DNA of 64,000 bases from Prevotella amnii DSM 23384 = JCM 14753 (GCF_000378745.1 NZ_KB905272.1:25636-89635); one strand, 5' to 3'; positions 25,605 through 35,232 are shown, numbered from the stretch's first letter. Notes: a model not told the origin generated them from the letters alone. Made by a program: numbers and translations.

Positions 25605-26590
25605 CGTAGAATCAATCAGCAAGTGCAAAATTACAAAACGTGTTTGAAGAACTCGCTTTTTGGTGTAGAAAAGTTTAATTTTTCTCTCGGTCTTTCGTTC
25701 AGTTTCTTTTGTATCGACATAATTCTCTTGTCTGTATAATGTTCAAACGATTCCTTTTTCGGTATGTATTGTCTTATTAGTTTATTTGTATTCTCAATAG
25801 CTCCCTTTTGCCAAGAATAATATGGATTAGCGAAGTACACGGACACGCCTAAGAACTTGGTAATGTCCTTATGTGCTGCAAATTCAGGTCCGTTGTCTGT
25901 TGTAATGGTCTTCAGAATGTCCATGTATGGTAGCAGCAGTTTCCTAACTACCTTTGCCAGAGGCTTTGACTGCTTTTCAAATGGCAGTTTCTGCATAAGT
26001 AGCATATTGGTGGATTTCTCTACCAGTGTGAGTATGGCATGCTGGTCAGGGTCTACGATTAAGTCCATCTCAAAATCTCCGAATCTCTTCCCGTCAATTT
26101 CCTTACTTCTTTCATGGATACTCAATCTGTCTTTAATTGGAAGATGTCTGCCCTTGGGACGATGCCTGTATTTCATCTTATGCCTTGTGTGTTTGGCAAG
26201 TTCCCCTGTTGTATCATTATGGATGATATTATAAATGGATTGGTGGGACACCTTTATCCCCTCACTCTTGCACAGATAACCTGATATTTGTCGTGGAGAC
26301 CATTGATCATTGGTGATATATTCCTTAATCCTCCAGACTAATTCGTCGGAGAGCCAGGCGTTCTTTACCGTTCTCTTTCTGCGCTGCATAGCCATATAGT
26401 GCGCCTTTGCCCAAATATACTTTCCCGATGACGTACTGTTGCGTTTGATTTCACGTGAGAGTGTTGACTAACTGATGCCGACGATTGCGGCAATCTCTTT
26501 TCTCTCTGTTTTCTTTTAGAGTAAGGCAAAAATTTGCGACCTTTGCTCCGAGATTAATTGATGATACATAAACAATACAAAGTTAGTTAA
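25605..26590 (-). mobile_element. IS30-family insertion sequence (decayed)
   Basis: The element contains an IS30-type transposase reading frame with two nonsense codons. The left end is set by the shared repeat with 23093-23249. The right end is approximate: the frame opens near 26569 and unrelated hairpin-rich sequence starts at about 26595. I could not define clean terminal inverted repeats or a target duplication by eye. Confidence 0.75.
25631..26569 (-). pseudogene. IS30-family transposase, broken by two nonsense codons
   Basis: The frame from the ATG at 26569 reads a classic IS30 N-terminal helix-turn-helix (MYHQLISEQRS, KEIAAIVGIS, STLSREIKRN). It has in-frame TAA at 26516-26518 and TAG at 26468-26470; the second falls where Gln is usual (GIS-Q-STLS). 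The 254-residue remainder from 26395 is intact and carries the integrase core with DDE residues (DFEMDLIVD, TTDNGPEF and an Asn-rich segment near KGAIENTNKLIRQY). It should be inactive without suppression. Without the DNA-binding domain, the shorter protein would not be expected to mobilise the element. Confidence 0.88.
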
Positions 26591-26595
26591 TCTTT

Positions 26596-26619
26596 GGGAG
26601 ACAGAGGTCTCCCTTTTTT
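26596..26619 (+). terminator. Rho-independent terminator beside the IS30 copy
   Basis: A perfect 7-bp stem GGGAGAC (26596-26602) / GTCTCCC (26607-26613) with a 4-base loop and six T. It would stop rightward transcription. Confidence 0.7.
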
Positions 26620-26650
26620 ATTTGTATTGCTGGTTGTTTCTTTTTCATCG

Positions 26651-26704
26651 CCGAGAGATGCAGACGTTCTCGAAGCATAGCGAGAGGTTGTCTGCATCTC
26701 TCGG
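26651..26704. repeat. 54-bp hairpin element
   Basis: A perfect 15-bp inverted repeat, CCGAGAGATGCAGAC (26651-26665) against 26690-26704, with a further inner 5-bp stem (TCTCG/CGAGA) and an 8-base loop. It lies between the IS30 copy and ddh in a 600-bp gene-free stretch. A short minus-strand reading frame across it is probably not a gene. It looks like a dispersed palindromic repeat, but only one copy is in this window. Confidence 0.6.
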
Positions 26705-26812
26705 TGAGGACTACTCTTTTATTGCATTTCGTTTTGTAACTTGCAATCTTTTTCCATAATAAACATAACTCTTTTATAATGAAAATATAAATCAACTGCA
26801 AGAAAAATAAAT

Positions 26813-26863
26813 TATTTTTAGTGCATTTTTAACCTATTTTTGGTGTAAAAATAGGTTATTTTT
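26813..26863. repeat. AT-rich palindromic motif, copy 1
   Basis: It contains a perfect 11-bp inverted repeat (AACCTATTTTT at 26831-26841 against 26847-26857). The 51 bases align without gaps to 41370-41420 with 42 identities by hand count. It lies in the gene-free stretch 26570-27194. Confidence 0.45.
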
Positions 26864-27010
26864 ACATCAGATAAACGCCTTTTTACCTCTAATAAGATAA
26901 TCTTTTTCCACCTTCCACCTCATTTTTTATAGCTTTATTACTCACCTTCTTATGCACACAAAACAAATAACAAGCAAAACCATACCTTAATATTACCTCT
27001 GCTTAGACAT

Positions 27011-27049
27011 AAAAAAGCGAGATTACCTCATTTAAAGGCAATCCCGCTC
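27011..27049 (-). terminator. Terminator of ddh
   Basis: Read on the minus strand, AGCGGGATTGCC (27037-27048) pairs imperfectly with 27016-27027 and is followed by a T run. It lies about 150 bp after the ddh stop. Confidence 0.6.
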
Positions 27050-27194
27050 TTAATAACTTTATGCTATATTAAGTCTTATAAAATAGCAATAGCTCTATAT
27101 GTTTGTAAAACAAAACTCAAAAGTAATAAAATAATAAAATATGCTTTTAATAAATTATTATAGCAAGCCTTGCTCAACAAACTCTTATCCCCCT

Positions 27195-28094
27195 TTAGAC
27201 TAATGTACCTATAACCTCTTCACGACTCTGTGGAAGATAATCTATTACAGGTATCTCTGGCATGGTGTAACAGCCTGGCTCTAATCTCATAGCAGCACGA
27301 GCACAGTTGACAAGAATCTGTGCTGTAAGAGCAGGGTTATTAATACTCATGTTAAACTCAAAACGCTGGTTTTGTGTCTTACCACTTACACCCTTACGTA
27401 CCATGTGCACGCCATGCCCCATATCCTTTACATCGTCTACATTAGATACTGCAAAAACATGTGTTTCATCGCTGGCAAAATAAGGATCTGCCTTAATTAG
27501 CTTTGTTACCTCTTCTATAGTAGCACCCTCTTCGAGCTCTACATAAACCATACGGCGATGAATACCCTCACCCAAAGGAATAGTTACAGAAAGAGCTTCT
27601 TTTACTCCCTTCTTGCTACGGACACATACAGAATGACCCATAGACATACCCGGACCAAAATTAGTATAAGATAACCCCTTAGGTGCTAACCCCTCAAGAA
27701 GAACACGGACTACAGAGTCAGAACCTGGATCCCAGCCTGCAGCAATAATACTTACCTTACCAGCCTTTTTACAATGTTCCATTTGCGCTGTACGATAGTC
27801 TAATATGCCTGTGTGAATATCGTATGAATCGACAGTATGAATGCCTTGTGCAACAATCTTCTCTGAATATTCTGGACAACTACGTGTAGGTGTTGCTAAA
27901 ATAGCTACATCTACGTCCTTAAGCTTAGCAATATCATCTACTACTTCGTATGGAGTAAGCTCTAAAGGTTTGTCCTTATCGCCCTGACGACGTACTATAC
28001 CTGCTATCTCAAAATCTTTTGCTTCTTCTAAAGCCTCTACGCTAAAGCGTCCAATGTTGCCATAACCAACAACAGCTGCTCTAATTTTTTTCAT
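27195..28094 (-). CDS. ddh: meso-Diaminopimelate dehydrogenase
   Basis: NADPH-dependent enzyme that makes meso-diaminopimelate in one step, for lysine and peptidoglycan. From the ATG at 28094 the protein has 299 residues and begins MKKIRAAVVGYGNIGRF with a Rossmann GxGNIG motif. Family signatures include AGWDPGSDSV and FGPGMSMGHS. A longer frame starts at 28190, but the promoter at 28138-28168 lies inside that extension, so 28094 is the start. The gene is monocistronic, with its own promoter and terminator. Confidence 0.95.
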   Translation of the reverse strand: MKKIRAAVVGYGNIGRFSVEALEEAKDFEIAGIVRRQGDKDKPLELTPYEVVDDIAKLKDVDVAILATPTRSCPEYSEKIVAQGIHTVDSYDIHTGILDYRTAQMEHCKKAGKVSIIAAGWDPGSDSVVRVLLEGLAPKGLSYTNFGPGMSMGHSVCVRSKKGVKEALSVTIPLGEGIHRRMVYVELEEGATIEEVTKLIKADPYFASDETHVFAVSNVDDVKDMGHGVHMVRKGVSGKTQNQRFEFNMSINNPALTAQILVNCARAAMRLEPGCYTMPEIPVIDYLPQSREEVIGTLV

Positions 28095-28137
28095 AATACC
28101 TATTATTTTATCTATAAAACTTATATATTTTTCGCTG

Positions 28138-28168
28138 CAAAAGTACTTCAAAAAAATAGTATAACAAC
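28138..28168 (-). promoter_or_regulatory. Promoter of ddh
   Basis: On the minus strand TACTTTTG (28138-28145) with TTG (28165-28167) 19 bp upstream: a good Bacteroidota -7 and a partial -33 element. Confidence 0.6.
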
Positions 28169-28325
28169 ACTTTTGTTCTAAAAAATACACAAAAACAACT
28201 CATAAAAAAAATAAAAAACATCAAAAAACTCACTACTACTCCCCCTTTATTATAACAGCTCAAAATAAGACAAAACAAACAGAAACAATTGGAATATTTC
28301 TTTTTATAAGAATTAACTAAAAAAC

Positions 28326-28357
28326 TTTGGCGTTCACGATGTTTATTTATACCTTTG
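28326..28357 (+). promoter_or_regulatory. Promoter of the superoxide reductase gene
   Basis: TTTG (28326-28329), a 20-bp spacer and TACCTTTG (28350-28357): a perfect Bacteroidota promoter 29 bp before the ATG at 28387. Confidence 0.75.
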
Positions 28358-28386
28358 CAAAAAATAAATCTAAAAACAAAAACATT

Positions 28387-28755
28387 ATGGTAAAGAAAAC
28401 AGAAATATATAAATGCGCAGGTAGTAATACTTTTGTAGAGGTGTTATTAGATTCAGAAAAAGATTTATGTGGCTTAGAGCATGTAGTAGAAAACACTACT
28501 GACGCTGCTAAAGAAAAGCACGTTCCTGTTGTAGAAAAAATAGATGGCGGCTATAGAGTAACCGTTGGCTCTGTAGACCACCCTATGACAGAGGCACATT
28601 ATATCCAGTGGATCGAATTAATCACAGAAGACAATGAAGTGCTTCGCAAATATCTTACTCCATCAGATAAGCCTGTTGCAGAGTTTAAAACAGAAGCTAA
28701 AAATGTTTATGCTCGTGAATACTGCAACCTACATGGTTTATGGAGATCTAAATAA
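28387..28755 (+). CDS. Superoxide reductase (desulfoferrodoxin-type, neelaredoxin class)
   Basis: Reduces superoxide to peroxide in anaerobes. The 122 residues contain the centre II iron ligands: His in KEKHVP, two His in HPMTEAHYI, and the Cys and His of the C-terminal YCNLHGLW. The N-terminal start TEIYKCAG has only a single Cys, so the rubredoxin-like centre I of full desulfoferrodoxin is missing. The start at 28387 was chosen because the promoter lies immediately upstream; a longer frame from 28327 would include the promoter. The gene is monocistronic, with a terminator shared with the convergent operon. Confidence 0.92.
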   Translation: MVKKTEIYKCAGSNTFVEVLLDSEKDLCGLEHVVENTTDAAKEKHVPVVEKIDGGYRVTVGSVDHPMTEAHYIQWIELITEDNEVLRKYLTPSDKPVAEFKTEAKNVYAREYCNLHGLWRSK

Positions 28756-28774
28756 CACATTATAATTACTACAT

Positions 28775-28815
28775 AAAAGCCACTTACTTTCTTAAAGATA
28801 GTAAGTGGCTTTTAT
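28775..28815. terminator. Bidirectional terminator
   Basis: A 14-bp stem (AAAAGCCACTTACT at 28775-28788 against 28800-28813) with flanking A and T runs, between the convergent superoxide reductase and ChaN-like genes. Confidence 0.85.
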
Positions 28816-28850
28816 CGTTATCCTGCCCAATAACACCTTTACAAACATAT

Positions 28851-29723
28851 TTAATACGATCTGCTCATGTCTTGAGGTATTACTATATAGCAATCAGCCA
28901 AATTTTTATAAGCATCGTCTATTTTAGAAATATCTTCTTGCTTCACAGCCATTATAACAAAAGATGTCAGTGATGGCTTATATTCTTTAAGATAAGTAAT
29001 AATGCCATCATGATTAGAGGTGTGATAGCTTCCATTATAATGCACCATATAATTGTTGCCTATATTTTTCGCTATATTCCATGCCATAGTAGCATCTTTC
29101 AATGCTTGTGCCATTTGCATTTGCTTAGGATTATCATTACCACCATGCAAAGCAGACATTACTGAAAAAGCCTCATTATTCTTACCTTCCATAGTAAAGG
29201 TTATAGGTAGTGGTGGTAACAACCTCTTAGCTTCTTCAGTTAAGCTATCTAAATAATCAAGCCCACGATTCTTAACCACATTAGCATATCTACGTGGCAC
29301 ATTAGTAGCAATAAAAGGGCGTTTATATTCTTTGGCAAACATCACTAAAGGCTCATAATCTGTTTCATAATTAGGCCATAAACGCATCTCGTTATTAAAC
29401 TGATCATAACTTATAACCCCCTTCAGGTATTCATTAAAGATAAGTTGGTTATCAGCTTCAAACATTTCTGCTCCCAGCAACAAGCTATCCTTATGCTTTG
29501 CATATAAGGCTTCAGTTATTTTTAATTCTAACCAGTGCGTAACAGGACAGTTATGCATCTCACCTATAAAAACTACCTTATATTTAGATGCCTCTTCTAT
29601 CATAGCATCAAAAGTAATAGCTTTGCCATTATTATTATAAAGGGCAAAAGCACGTAAGTCTTTTTTAGCATTTATTGATAACGATGATAGCAAGAGAAAT
29701 AGTAATAATAATTTTTCTTTCAT
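28851..29723 (-). CDS. Exported ChaN-like haem-binding protein
   Basis: About 290 residues with a cleavable signal peptide (LLLLFLLLSSLSINA). The body matches the ChaN family of iron-regulated proteins: VVFIGEMHNCPVTHW, LGAEMFEADNQ, MRLWPNYETDYEPLVMFAKEY and TNVPRRYA. Family members can bind haem. I chose the ATG at 29723, which is 7 bases after an AGGAG; another ATG two codons earlier is too close to it. It is the last gene of a seven-gene operon, 23 bp after the M16 peptidase. The context supports a role in holding or passing haem after uptake. Confidence 0.85.
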   Translation of the reverse strand: MKEKLLLLFLLLSSLSINAKKDLRAFALYNNNGKAITFDAMIEEASKYKVVFIGEMHNCPVTHWLELKITEALYAKHKDSLLLGAEMFEADNQLIFNEYLKGVISYDQFNNEMRLWPNYETDYEPLVMFAKEYKRPFIATNVPRRYANVVKNRGLDYLDSLTEEAKRLLPPLPITFTMEGKNNEAFSVMSALHGGNDNPKQMQMAQALKDATMAWNIAKNIGNNYMVHYNGSYHTSNHDGIITYLKEYKPSLTSFVIMAVKQEDISKIDDAYKNLADCYIVIPQDMSRSY

Positions 29724-29746
29724 AATCATACTCCTTTTTTATAATA

Positions 29747-32557
29747 TCATAATCCTATTATAATAAATTTATCTGTGTTAAGATATTTCACAAAGCCATC
29801 TTGTATGTTTTTTGGTGTTATACTATCTAAAATAGTATCATAACTATTAAAATCGGATAACATCTCGCAATTTTTTATCTTATTTACCATATCCATACGC
29901 CATGCTGCTGTGGCATCGTCTGACAACACTCTTGCTTTTGTTGCCTTAAACGACAATTGCAATTGTTGAAGTTCTGCTCTGCTTATTGGTTTAGTTTGTA
30001 AAGACCGTATTATCTTTATAAGAAGTTTTTGAGCCCTTTCCACGTTACCCCTATCTAATGTAAGCATAATATCAAAGTAATAATTATGCCCATCTTGCCC
30101 ATGATATAACAAATCAGTGAATGGCGAATAAGTTATATTCTCACGTTGTCGCAACACTTCTAACAAACGATTTTGTATTATATCGCGCATCAGCTTTAAT
30201 ACAAGAGTTGTTTTTAAATTAGGATAAAAATTACCTGCCAACATAAAATGTAAGTCAAGTTGTTGCTCGTTAGCACTACTTACCTTATACCTATAAGGAG
30301 CCTTGGGCATAGTACGCCATACCGTCGGAGGCGTATACTGCTGCTTTTGTTGCCATTTACTAAAAGAGCCTACCGCGGCTTCTTTCATCTGCTGCAAATC
30401 ATAATCGCCTGTTAGCACAATAGTAAGGTTATGCGTATTATTATATAATGACTTAAAATAATCTACCATCTTATATATATCCAGCTGCTTTATATCCTCT
30501 ATGGTTCTCTTTCTCCGTAGCATAGAAGGCGCATCTCCCATTATAGAGTCGCGTATATTTATTATCTTTCTGTTCTTGTCATGTTCTAATTGTTCTTGTA
30601 GAGGGGTGGTAATTCCAAAAGAAGTCAAATCTTCTTTTACAGTTTCATCAAATTCCTTTTTATTAATCTCAGGAGCAGTAAGCTTTTCTTTTATTAAATT
30701 AAAAAGATTCTGTGCTTTATTCACTGGTGCTACACCTATAAATCCATGCCAATATGAAGAAATATTAGTATCTAAAGATATACCATTCTGCACCAAATAA
30801 TTAAACAAAGTATCCCTATTAACCTTTTCTATACCACCCATTTCAACAAAAGCTGCAGTACTCTCATATTGATAATATACAGAGTCGGGTAAATCTGCTG
30901 TCCCTCCTCTACCAAGTCCTTCTATAAAGAAGCTCTTAGAATCATCTCGGGTAGGACGCAACAAGATGCGGATTCCGTTATTAAGCAATATATCATATAC
31001 CCCAATATTAGCATAACTCCTTTCTGATTTTATTTCTTTACTGTCAAATGTTGAAACTACACCTAAACATGGTGGCGTTTGCATCAACGATTCTACTGGC
31101 TCCTTACACGACTTATAAGTATAACACAACAGATCATTACTTAAGCCTTTACGCCAAGCTTTTTTAATATTCTCAAGCGTAAGCCCACTATCCTGTGGAG
31201 CTGTATAGCAAGCTAATACTGTTTTTTTAGAAGCTTGCAACCACTCTTTTAACATTCGTTGTGCAGAACGTATAGTACAAAATGCGAGGTACTTCTTTAC
31301 AGATTCTATATCTCTAAGTCTTGTCGGATATATATCATGCATAATAATATAATCAACAAAGTCGTCACACCACTGTTCCGATGTCTTATCCACATCTTCT
31401 ATCTTTATAGAAGCTAACCTATCTTTTAAAGAAGCTGCAAATTCCCTATGATCAAAACCATTACGAATAATAGTGTTCCATTCATTAGTAAAACTCGTTA
31501 TATCATGTAGTAACGCAGCATTATCAGCCTCTTTAAATACTACACTAAAGAAATTCTTATCTCCAAGATACCATGCATCAGAACAATCTGCTCTTATGTT
31601 TCTATCCTTCAGTCTGTTATTAAGCAGATCAACAACTATCTTGCTAAGATGTTTATCTACACTGTTTTTAATAGTTCTCTCTACAATTCCCTCATGTGGT
31701 ATGATCAATTCCAGCTTATTACATTTCCCTAAATCAGATAAAGAGAAACGCATATTCCACCCTTTCTTATAAGAAACAGAATAAGTAGGCAGCTTTATAT
31801 TATTAGTATTAATAGCACTTACAAAAGTTTCTTTTAATATACGCTCCACCTTTCTTGCATTAATATCCCCCACTACCACAACTGTAGCAAAACGTGGTTG
31901 ATACCATTTTGAGTAAAACTTACGTAACATAGTCTTAGATACCGCCTTTATGTCGTCTATTGTACCCAATGGCATTCTTCGACTATAACGATTATCCCCT
32001 ATCTTTAGCTTATAAAAATCGTCATTAGTATCATATTGCTTTAACTCTTCTAAAATTATACCACGTTCTTTCTCTACATAAGCAGGATCAAAAGTAAGCC
32101 CATCAAGCCACTCTCGCATCATTCCTAACAACTGATGTATATCTTTAGTAGAATCAAACCTAATTGGAACAGAAAGGCTATATATAGTTTTATCAAATCC
32201 GGTATAGGCATTAATATCCCGTCCGAACTTCATTCCTTTCTTTTCAAGCATATGTACCATATTAAAACCACGATAACTCTTAGATCCAGCAAAAGCCATA
32301 TGCTCAATAAAATGGGCAGTACCTCCTTGATTCTCTGTTTGCTGTAAAGCTCCTATTTGCATCACCAATCTAAGTTCAGTAACATTTTGTGGATGTATGT
32401 TACGCTTTATAATATAAGAAAGTCCGTTAGCAAGCCTCCCTTTTATAGTTCCCTTCGGAATTTTAATGGCAGTATGAACACCTGCCATAGATAATAACAA
32501 ACTGGCAAAAAATATAATAACTACACAGAAAAATCTTATTGTCTTAATAAATCTCAT
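29747..32557 (-). CDS. Exported M16 family zinc peptidase
   Basis: A 936-residue peptidase with a signal peptide (FFASLLLSMAGVHTA). The inverted zinc site HFIEH lies in GGTAHFIEHMAFAG near residue 80, and the third ligand Glu in EKERGIILEELKQ. The second half is the inactive M16 repeat. It overlaps the preceding lipoprotein gene by 4 bases and precedes the ChaN-like gene. In this operon it could degrade haem-carrying proteins or peptides taken up through SusC/SusD; this is inferred from position. Confidence 0.92.
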   Translation of the reverse strand: MRFIKTIRFFCVVIIFFASLLLSMAGVHTAIKIPKGTIKGRLANGLSYIIKRNIHPQNVTELRLVMQIGALQQTENQGGTAHFIEHMAFAGSKSYRGFNMVHMLEKKGMKFGRDINAYTGFDKTIYSLSVPIRFDSTKDIHQLLGMMREWLDGLTFDPAYVEKERGIILEELKQYDTNDDFYKLKIGDNRYSRRMPLGTIDDIKAVSKTMLRKFYSKWYQPRFATVVVVGDINARKVERILKETFVSAINTNNIKLPTYSVSYKKGWNMRFSLSDLGKCNKLELIIPHEGIVERTIKNSVDKHLSKIVVDLLNNRLKDRNIRADCSDAWYLGDKNFFSVVFKEADNAALLHDITSFTNEWNTIIRNGFDHREFAASLKDRLASIKIEDVDKTSEQWCDDFVDYIIMHDIYPTRLRDIESVKKYLAFCTIRSAQRMLKEWLQASKKTVLACYTAPQDSGLTLENIKKAWRKGLSNDLLCYTYKSCKEPVESLMQTPPCLGVVSTFDSKEIKSERSYANIGVYDILLNNGIRILLRPTRDDSKSFFIEGLGRGGTADLPDSVYYQYESTAAFVEMGGIEKVNRDTLFNYLVQNGISLDTNISSYWHGFIGVAPVNKAQNLFNLIKEKLTAPEINKKEFDETVKEDLTSFGITTPLQEQLEHDKNRKIINIRDSIMGDAPSMLRRKRTIEDIKQLDIYKMVDYFKSLYNNTHNLTIVLTGDYDLQQMKEAAVGSFSKWQQKQQYTPPTVWRTMPKAPYRYKVSSANEQQLDLHFMLAGNFYPNLKTTLVLKLMRDIIQNRLLEVLRQRENITYSPFTDLLYHGQDGHNYYFDIMLTLDRGNVERAQKLLIKIIRSLQTKPISRAELQQLQLSFKATKARVLSDDATAAWRMDMVNKIKNCEMLSDFNSYDTILDSITPKNIQDGFVKYLNTDKFIIIGL

Positions 32558-33783
32558 TCCTTTTTAAGTGTATATATTACCGTTACATTGGTATGACCAG
32601 AACAATAATCATGATCATATGGGAAATGAAATATCATCTTATTGCCATCTAAATCAAGTTTAGCAGAAGCTTTAAACCAATCGGAAGGAGTGTTTTGATA
32701 ACTATCTCTATTCAAAGGACTATAATGAAAGTATATATCTGGATTAAAAGTAACTCCCATTTTTATCAAATCAGACATAGTTTCATCTGACCAAGGATAA
32801 TCTCCATTAGGAACTCTTACAGTTTTACCTTCCTTTGCCATCTTTTTTTGACGCTCCCATGCTGAATAATAGAACTTAAAAGGAATATTGAACACTCTCT
32901 CATCATATTCATTTATAACATAATCCATAAAACTTATTTCCATCGTCTTAGGATTTATTCTTATACTATCAAGTTCCATCTTAAAGACTTCTTTACTGGC
33001 ATCATAACCTATAGCTTTTGTTGTATAGTAACCATAAGTAGTAGGGTTTGACCATTGATAACCTTTATCTGTTACCAATCGTAACCTTTCATAACACCAT
33101 CCTCTTAACCCTAAAGGGTTTTGTACCATTCTTAACATAGGAGTTTTAGGAGTAGAATACTTGCTTAATGTAATAATTGTCGTTGTTTCAAATGAGCTTG
33201 TTTCTGGTCCAGGAAAAGTTTCTTTATAATCTCCTGGAGGGAATATTAAGTCTACACTACATTTTAATTCTCCAAGAACACGATATAAATTTATATTATA
33301 ATCCCGCTTATATCCTTCTATTAATTTCTTCTGCGCGTCTGTTAACATTGTATCTACAACATTAGGAATGACTGTTATCATAAGATCAGAAGATAACTGC
33401 ATACGCTTATCTGAAGAGCTTTCTACAGTAAGGGCTACACTCTGAGGCTCTTTATAAACATCTTTATGGGTAGACTCAATATCTATTATAACGGTCTTTT
33501 CTCCCTTCTTCATAGTAAGATATTCATCTTTTAACCTTACAGCTCCCTTCTCATTTTTCTTCAAAGCAAACTTTATAACAACATCTTTCTTAGCTTTGCA
33601 ACTAGCTAAAAGCTTCACCTTTAAAGGCTTTTTAGCATTTTCATTAATCTGATTATCACCTATCGCAGATAACATGATATAATTTTTCCCTTTATATTCG
33701 GTACTGTCTTCTTTGCTGCAAGAGGTTATCATACAGCCAATTAACATTGGTAGTAATAATAATATTTTATTTATTGATTTCAT
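32554..33783 (-). CDS. Lipoprotein of the SusC/SusD operon (DUF4929-like)
   Basis: A 409-residue lipoprotein (lipobox ITSC). Residues 30-140 look like a beta-sandwich of the type seen in DUF4843/DUF4929 proteins (KPLKVKLLAS, VIIDIESTHKDVYKEPQSVALTVE). The rest holds aromatic-rich segments (YPWSDETM, FHFPYDHDYCSGHTNVTVIYTL). It is 28 bp downstream of susD and overlaps the M16 peptidase gene by 4 bases. Its place suggests a surface accessory that helps the SusCD pair hold ligand. The family name is tentative. Confidence 0.7.
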   Translation of the reverse strand: MKSINKILLLLPMLIGCMITSCSKEDSTEYKGKNYIMLSAIGDNQINENAKKPLKVKLLASCKAKKDVVIKFALKKNEKGAVRLKDEYLTMKKGEKTVIIDIESTHKDVYKEPQSVALTVESSSDKRMQLSSDLMITVIPNVVDTMLTDAQKKLIEGYKRDYNINLYRVLGELKCSVDLIFPPGDYKETFPGPETSSFETTTIITLSKYSTPKTPMLRMVQNPLGLRGWCYERLRLVTDKGYQWSNPTTYGYYTTKAIGYDASKEVFKMELDSIRINPKTMEISFMDYVINEYDERVFNIPFKFYYSAWERQKKMAKEGKTVRVPNGDYPWSDETMSDLIKMGVTFNPDIYFHYSPLNRDSYQNTPSDWFKASAKLDLDGNKMIFHFPYDHDYCSGHTNVTVIYTLKKE

Positions 33784-33811
33784 AGTAACCTACTTTTAAT
33801 ACTTATTTATA

Positions 33812-35218
33812 TTATCTTCTCTTAATCTTTCCCCAACCTTCATTTTGTACAATATTATCATTATATCTATACTCTGACTTAGGTATAGGAAAATTCCAAC
33901 GATAGTCATTCGTCTTTATCCTACTAGATACGCCATCTCCCCATTTGTTTAGTCGTGGTAAAGCTGATATATGAGTCCGCTTCAAATCGAAAAAGCTAAT
34001 GCCTTCTCCTACAAACTCTTTTTGCTTTTCTTTTAAAATCTTATCTATAAAATCATCTTTAAGATACCCATCACCAATAGGCTCAGCTTTTACAGCTTTA
34101 AGATAAGAATTAATCACCTCAGTAGCTTTTGGCAAATTATTCAATCTTGCATAAGCTTCTGCTACAATAAAATATGCTCCTGCATATCTAATCATATCAA
34201 TATACCTGTTATCCTTGCCTTCTTTAGTGTTAAGATTATATTTCCCCAAATGCATAGTTTGCTTATCATCTTGCTTCATTTTCTTAATATATGTTGCTGC
34301 GCGAAGATCAGTTTTAGAATATTCTATTTGTGGATTAACACTAAACATATCTCCTTCGCTTATTGAATATTGTAAACTTTCCATATATTTACCATCATGA
34401 TTAAAAGCAAATACTCGTACTTTTGATGTTCCTTCACCCCAAAGTTGCTCAATACCATTAGCCGTAAAATACTCTGGCTTTGCATTAGCTATAATCTTCT
34501 CTCCATATTTTATTGCTGCTTCATAATTACATGTATATAATTCTAATTCAGCTAACAAGTAAAATATTGCATCTTGAGATAACCAACCATTTTGTATAGG
34601 ATGATTATCTGCCTTAACAGCCTCTTGTAATAATTTACGTATAGCCTTTACACATTCTTCCGTTGTAGACCTCTTAAGGAATTGAAGCTTTAGAATATCT
34701 TTTAATATTATACCAGGAGCATTCTTATCTATATCATATGCAGGTGCATATAAACGTAACAAGTTAAAATAACACATAGCTTTTAAAGCTTTCACTTCAC
34801 TTGCTATCGCTTGCAACTCTTGCTTCTCTTCTTTTTCATTCGTCTTTACATAATCAAGCCTCTCTATTAATGCATTACATGAAGATATTGTTGCATAATA
34901 ATTTGACCAAACATTTTCAGAAAGATTATTCATCTCTTTATTTTGCCACAGATAGAGATTTGTCTGACTTACATCTTTAGTTGTCAAATTATTCGGACAG
35001 AAATCATTCCCCAATATAGATAGTTCATACTCAAAATGCGGATATTGTGCATACGCAGAAGCTAAAAGCGACCGTGCAGACTCTATATCAGTAATTGCAT
35101 CAGGGTCACTATACTGATCGGCTGGTGGTATATTTAAAGAGCAAGATGCACAAAACGCTATCACACAATATATAAATATTAATCGATATAAAACTCTTTG
35201 TCTCTTCAACTTATTCAT
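33812..35218 (-). CDS. SusD/RagB family outer-membrane lipoprotein
   Basis: A 468-residue surface lipoprotein (CASC lipobox) that caps the SusC-type transporter and captures ligand. Typical parts are the N-terminal SusD-like segment (DAITDIESARSLLASAYAQYP, LSENVWSNYYATISSCNALIERLDYV), the TPR helices (EVKALKAMCYFNLLRLY, YYFVAEAYARL-type pattern) and the C-terminal FDLKRTHIS...NFPIPKSE. It is somewhat shorter than most carbohydrate-type SusD proteins. It is 14 bp downstream of susC. No carbohydrate enzymes are nearby; the neighbours point to haem or protein instead. Confidence 0.93.
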   Translation of the reverse strand: MNKLKRQRVLYRLIFIYCVIAFCASCSLNIPPADQYSDPDAITDIESARSLLASAYAQYPHFEYELSILGNDFCPNNLTTKDVSQTNLYLWQNKEMNNLSENVWSNYYATISSCNALIERLDYVKTNEKEEKQELQAIASEVKALKAMCYFNLLRLYAPAYDIDKNAPGIILKDILKLQFLKRSTTEECVKAIRKLLQEAVKADNHPIQNGWLSQDAIFYLLAELELYTCNYEAAIKYGEKIIANAKPEYFTANGIEQLWGEGTSKVRVFAFNHDGKYMESLQYSISEGDMFSVNPQIEYSKTDLRAATYIKKMKQDDKQTMHLGKYNLNTKEGKDNRYIDMIRYAGAYFIVAEAYARLNNLPKATEVINSYLKAVKAEPIGDGYLKDDFIDKILKEKQKEFVGEGISFFDLKRTHISALPRLNKWGDGVSSRIKTNDYRWNFPIPKSEYRYNDNIVQNEGWGKIKRR

Positions 35219-35232
35219 AAAGCATATAAATA

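Noticed and set aside
26583..26801. 72-residue minus-strand frame across the hairpin element
   Set aside because: It runs through the terminator and inverted repeat and has no recognisable domain; it is best explained as repeat sequence that happens to be open.
28095..28190. N-terminal extension of diaminopimelate dehydrogenase
   Set aside because: The consensus promoter lies inside it and the extension does not resemble the enzyme family.
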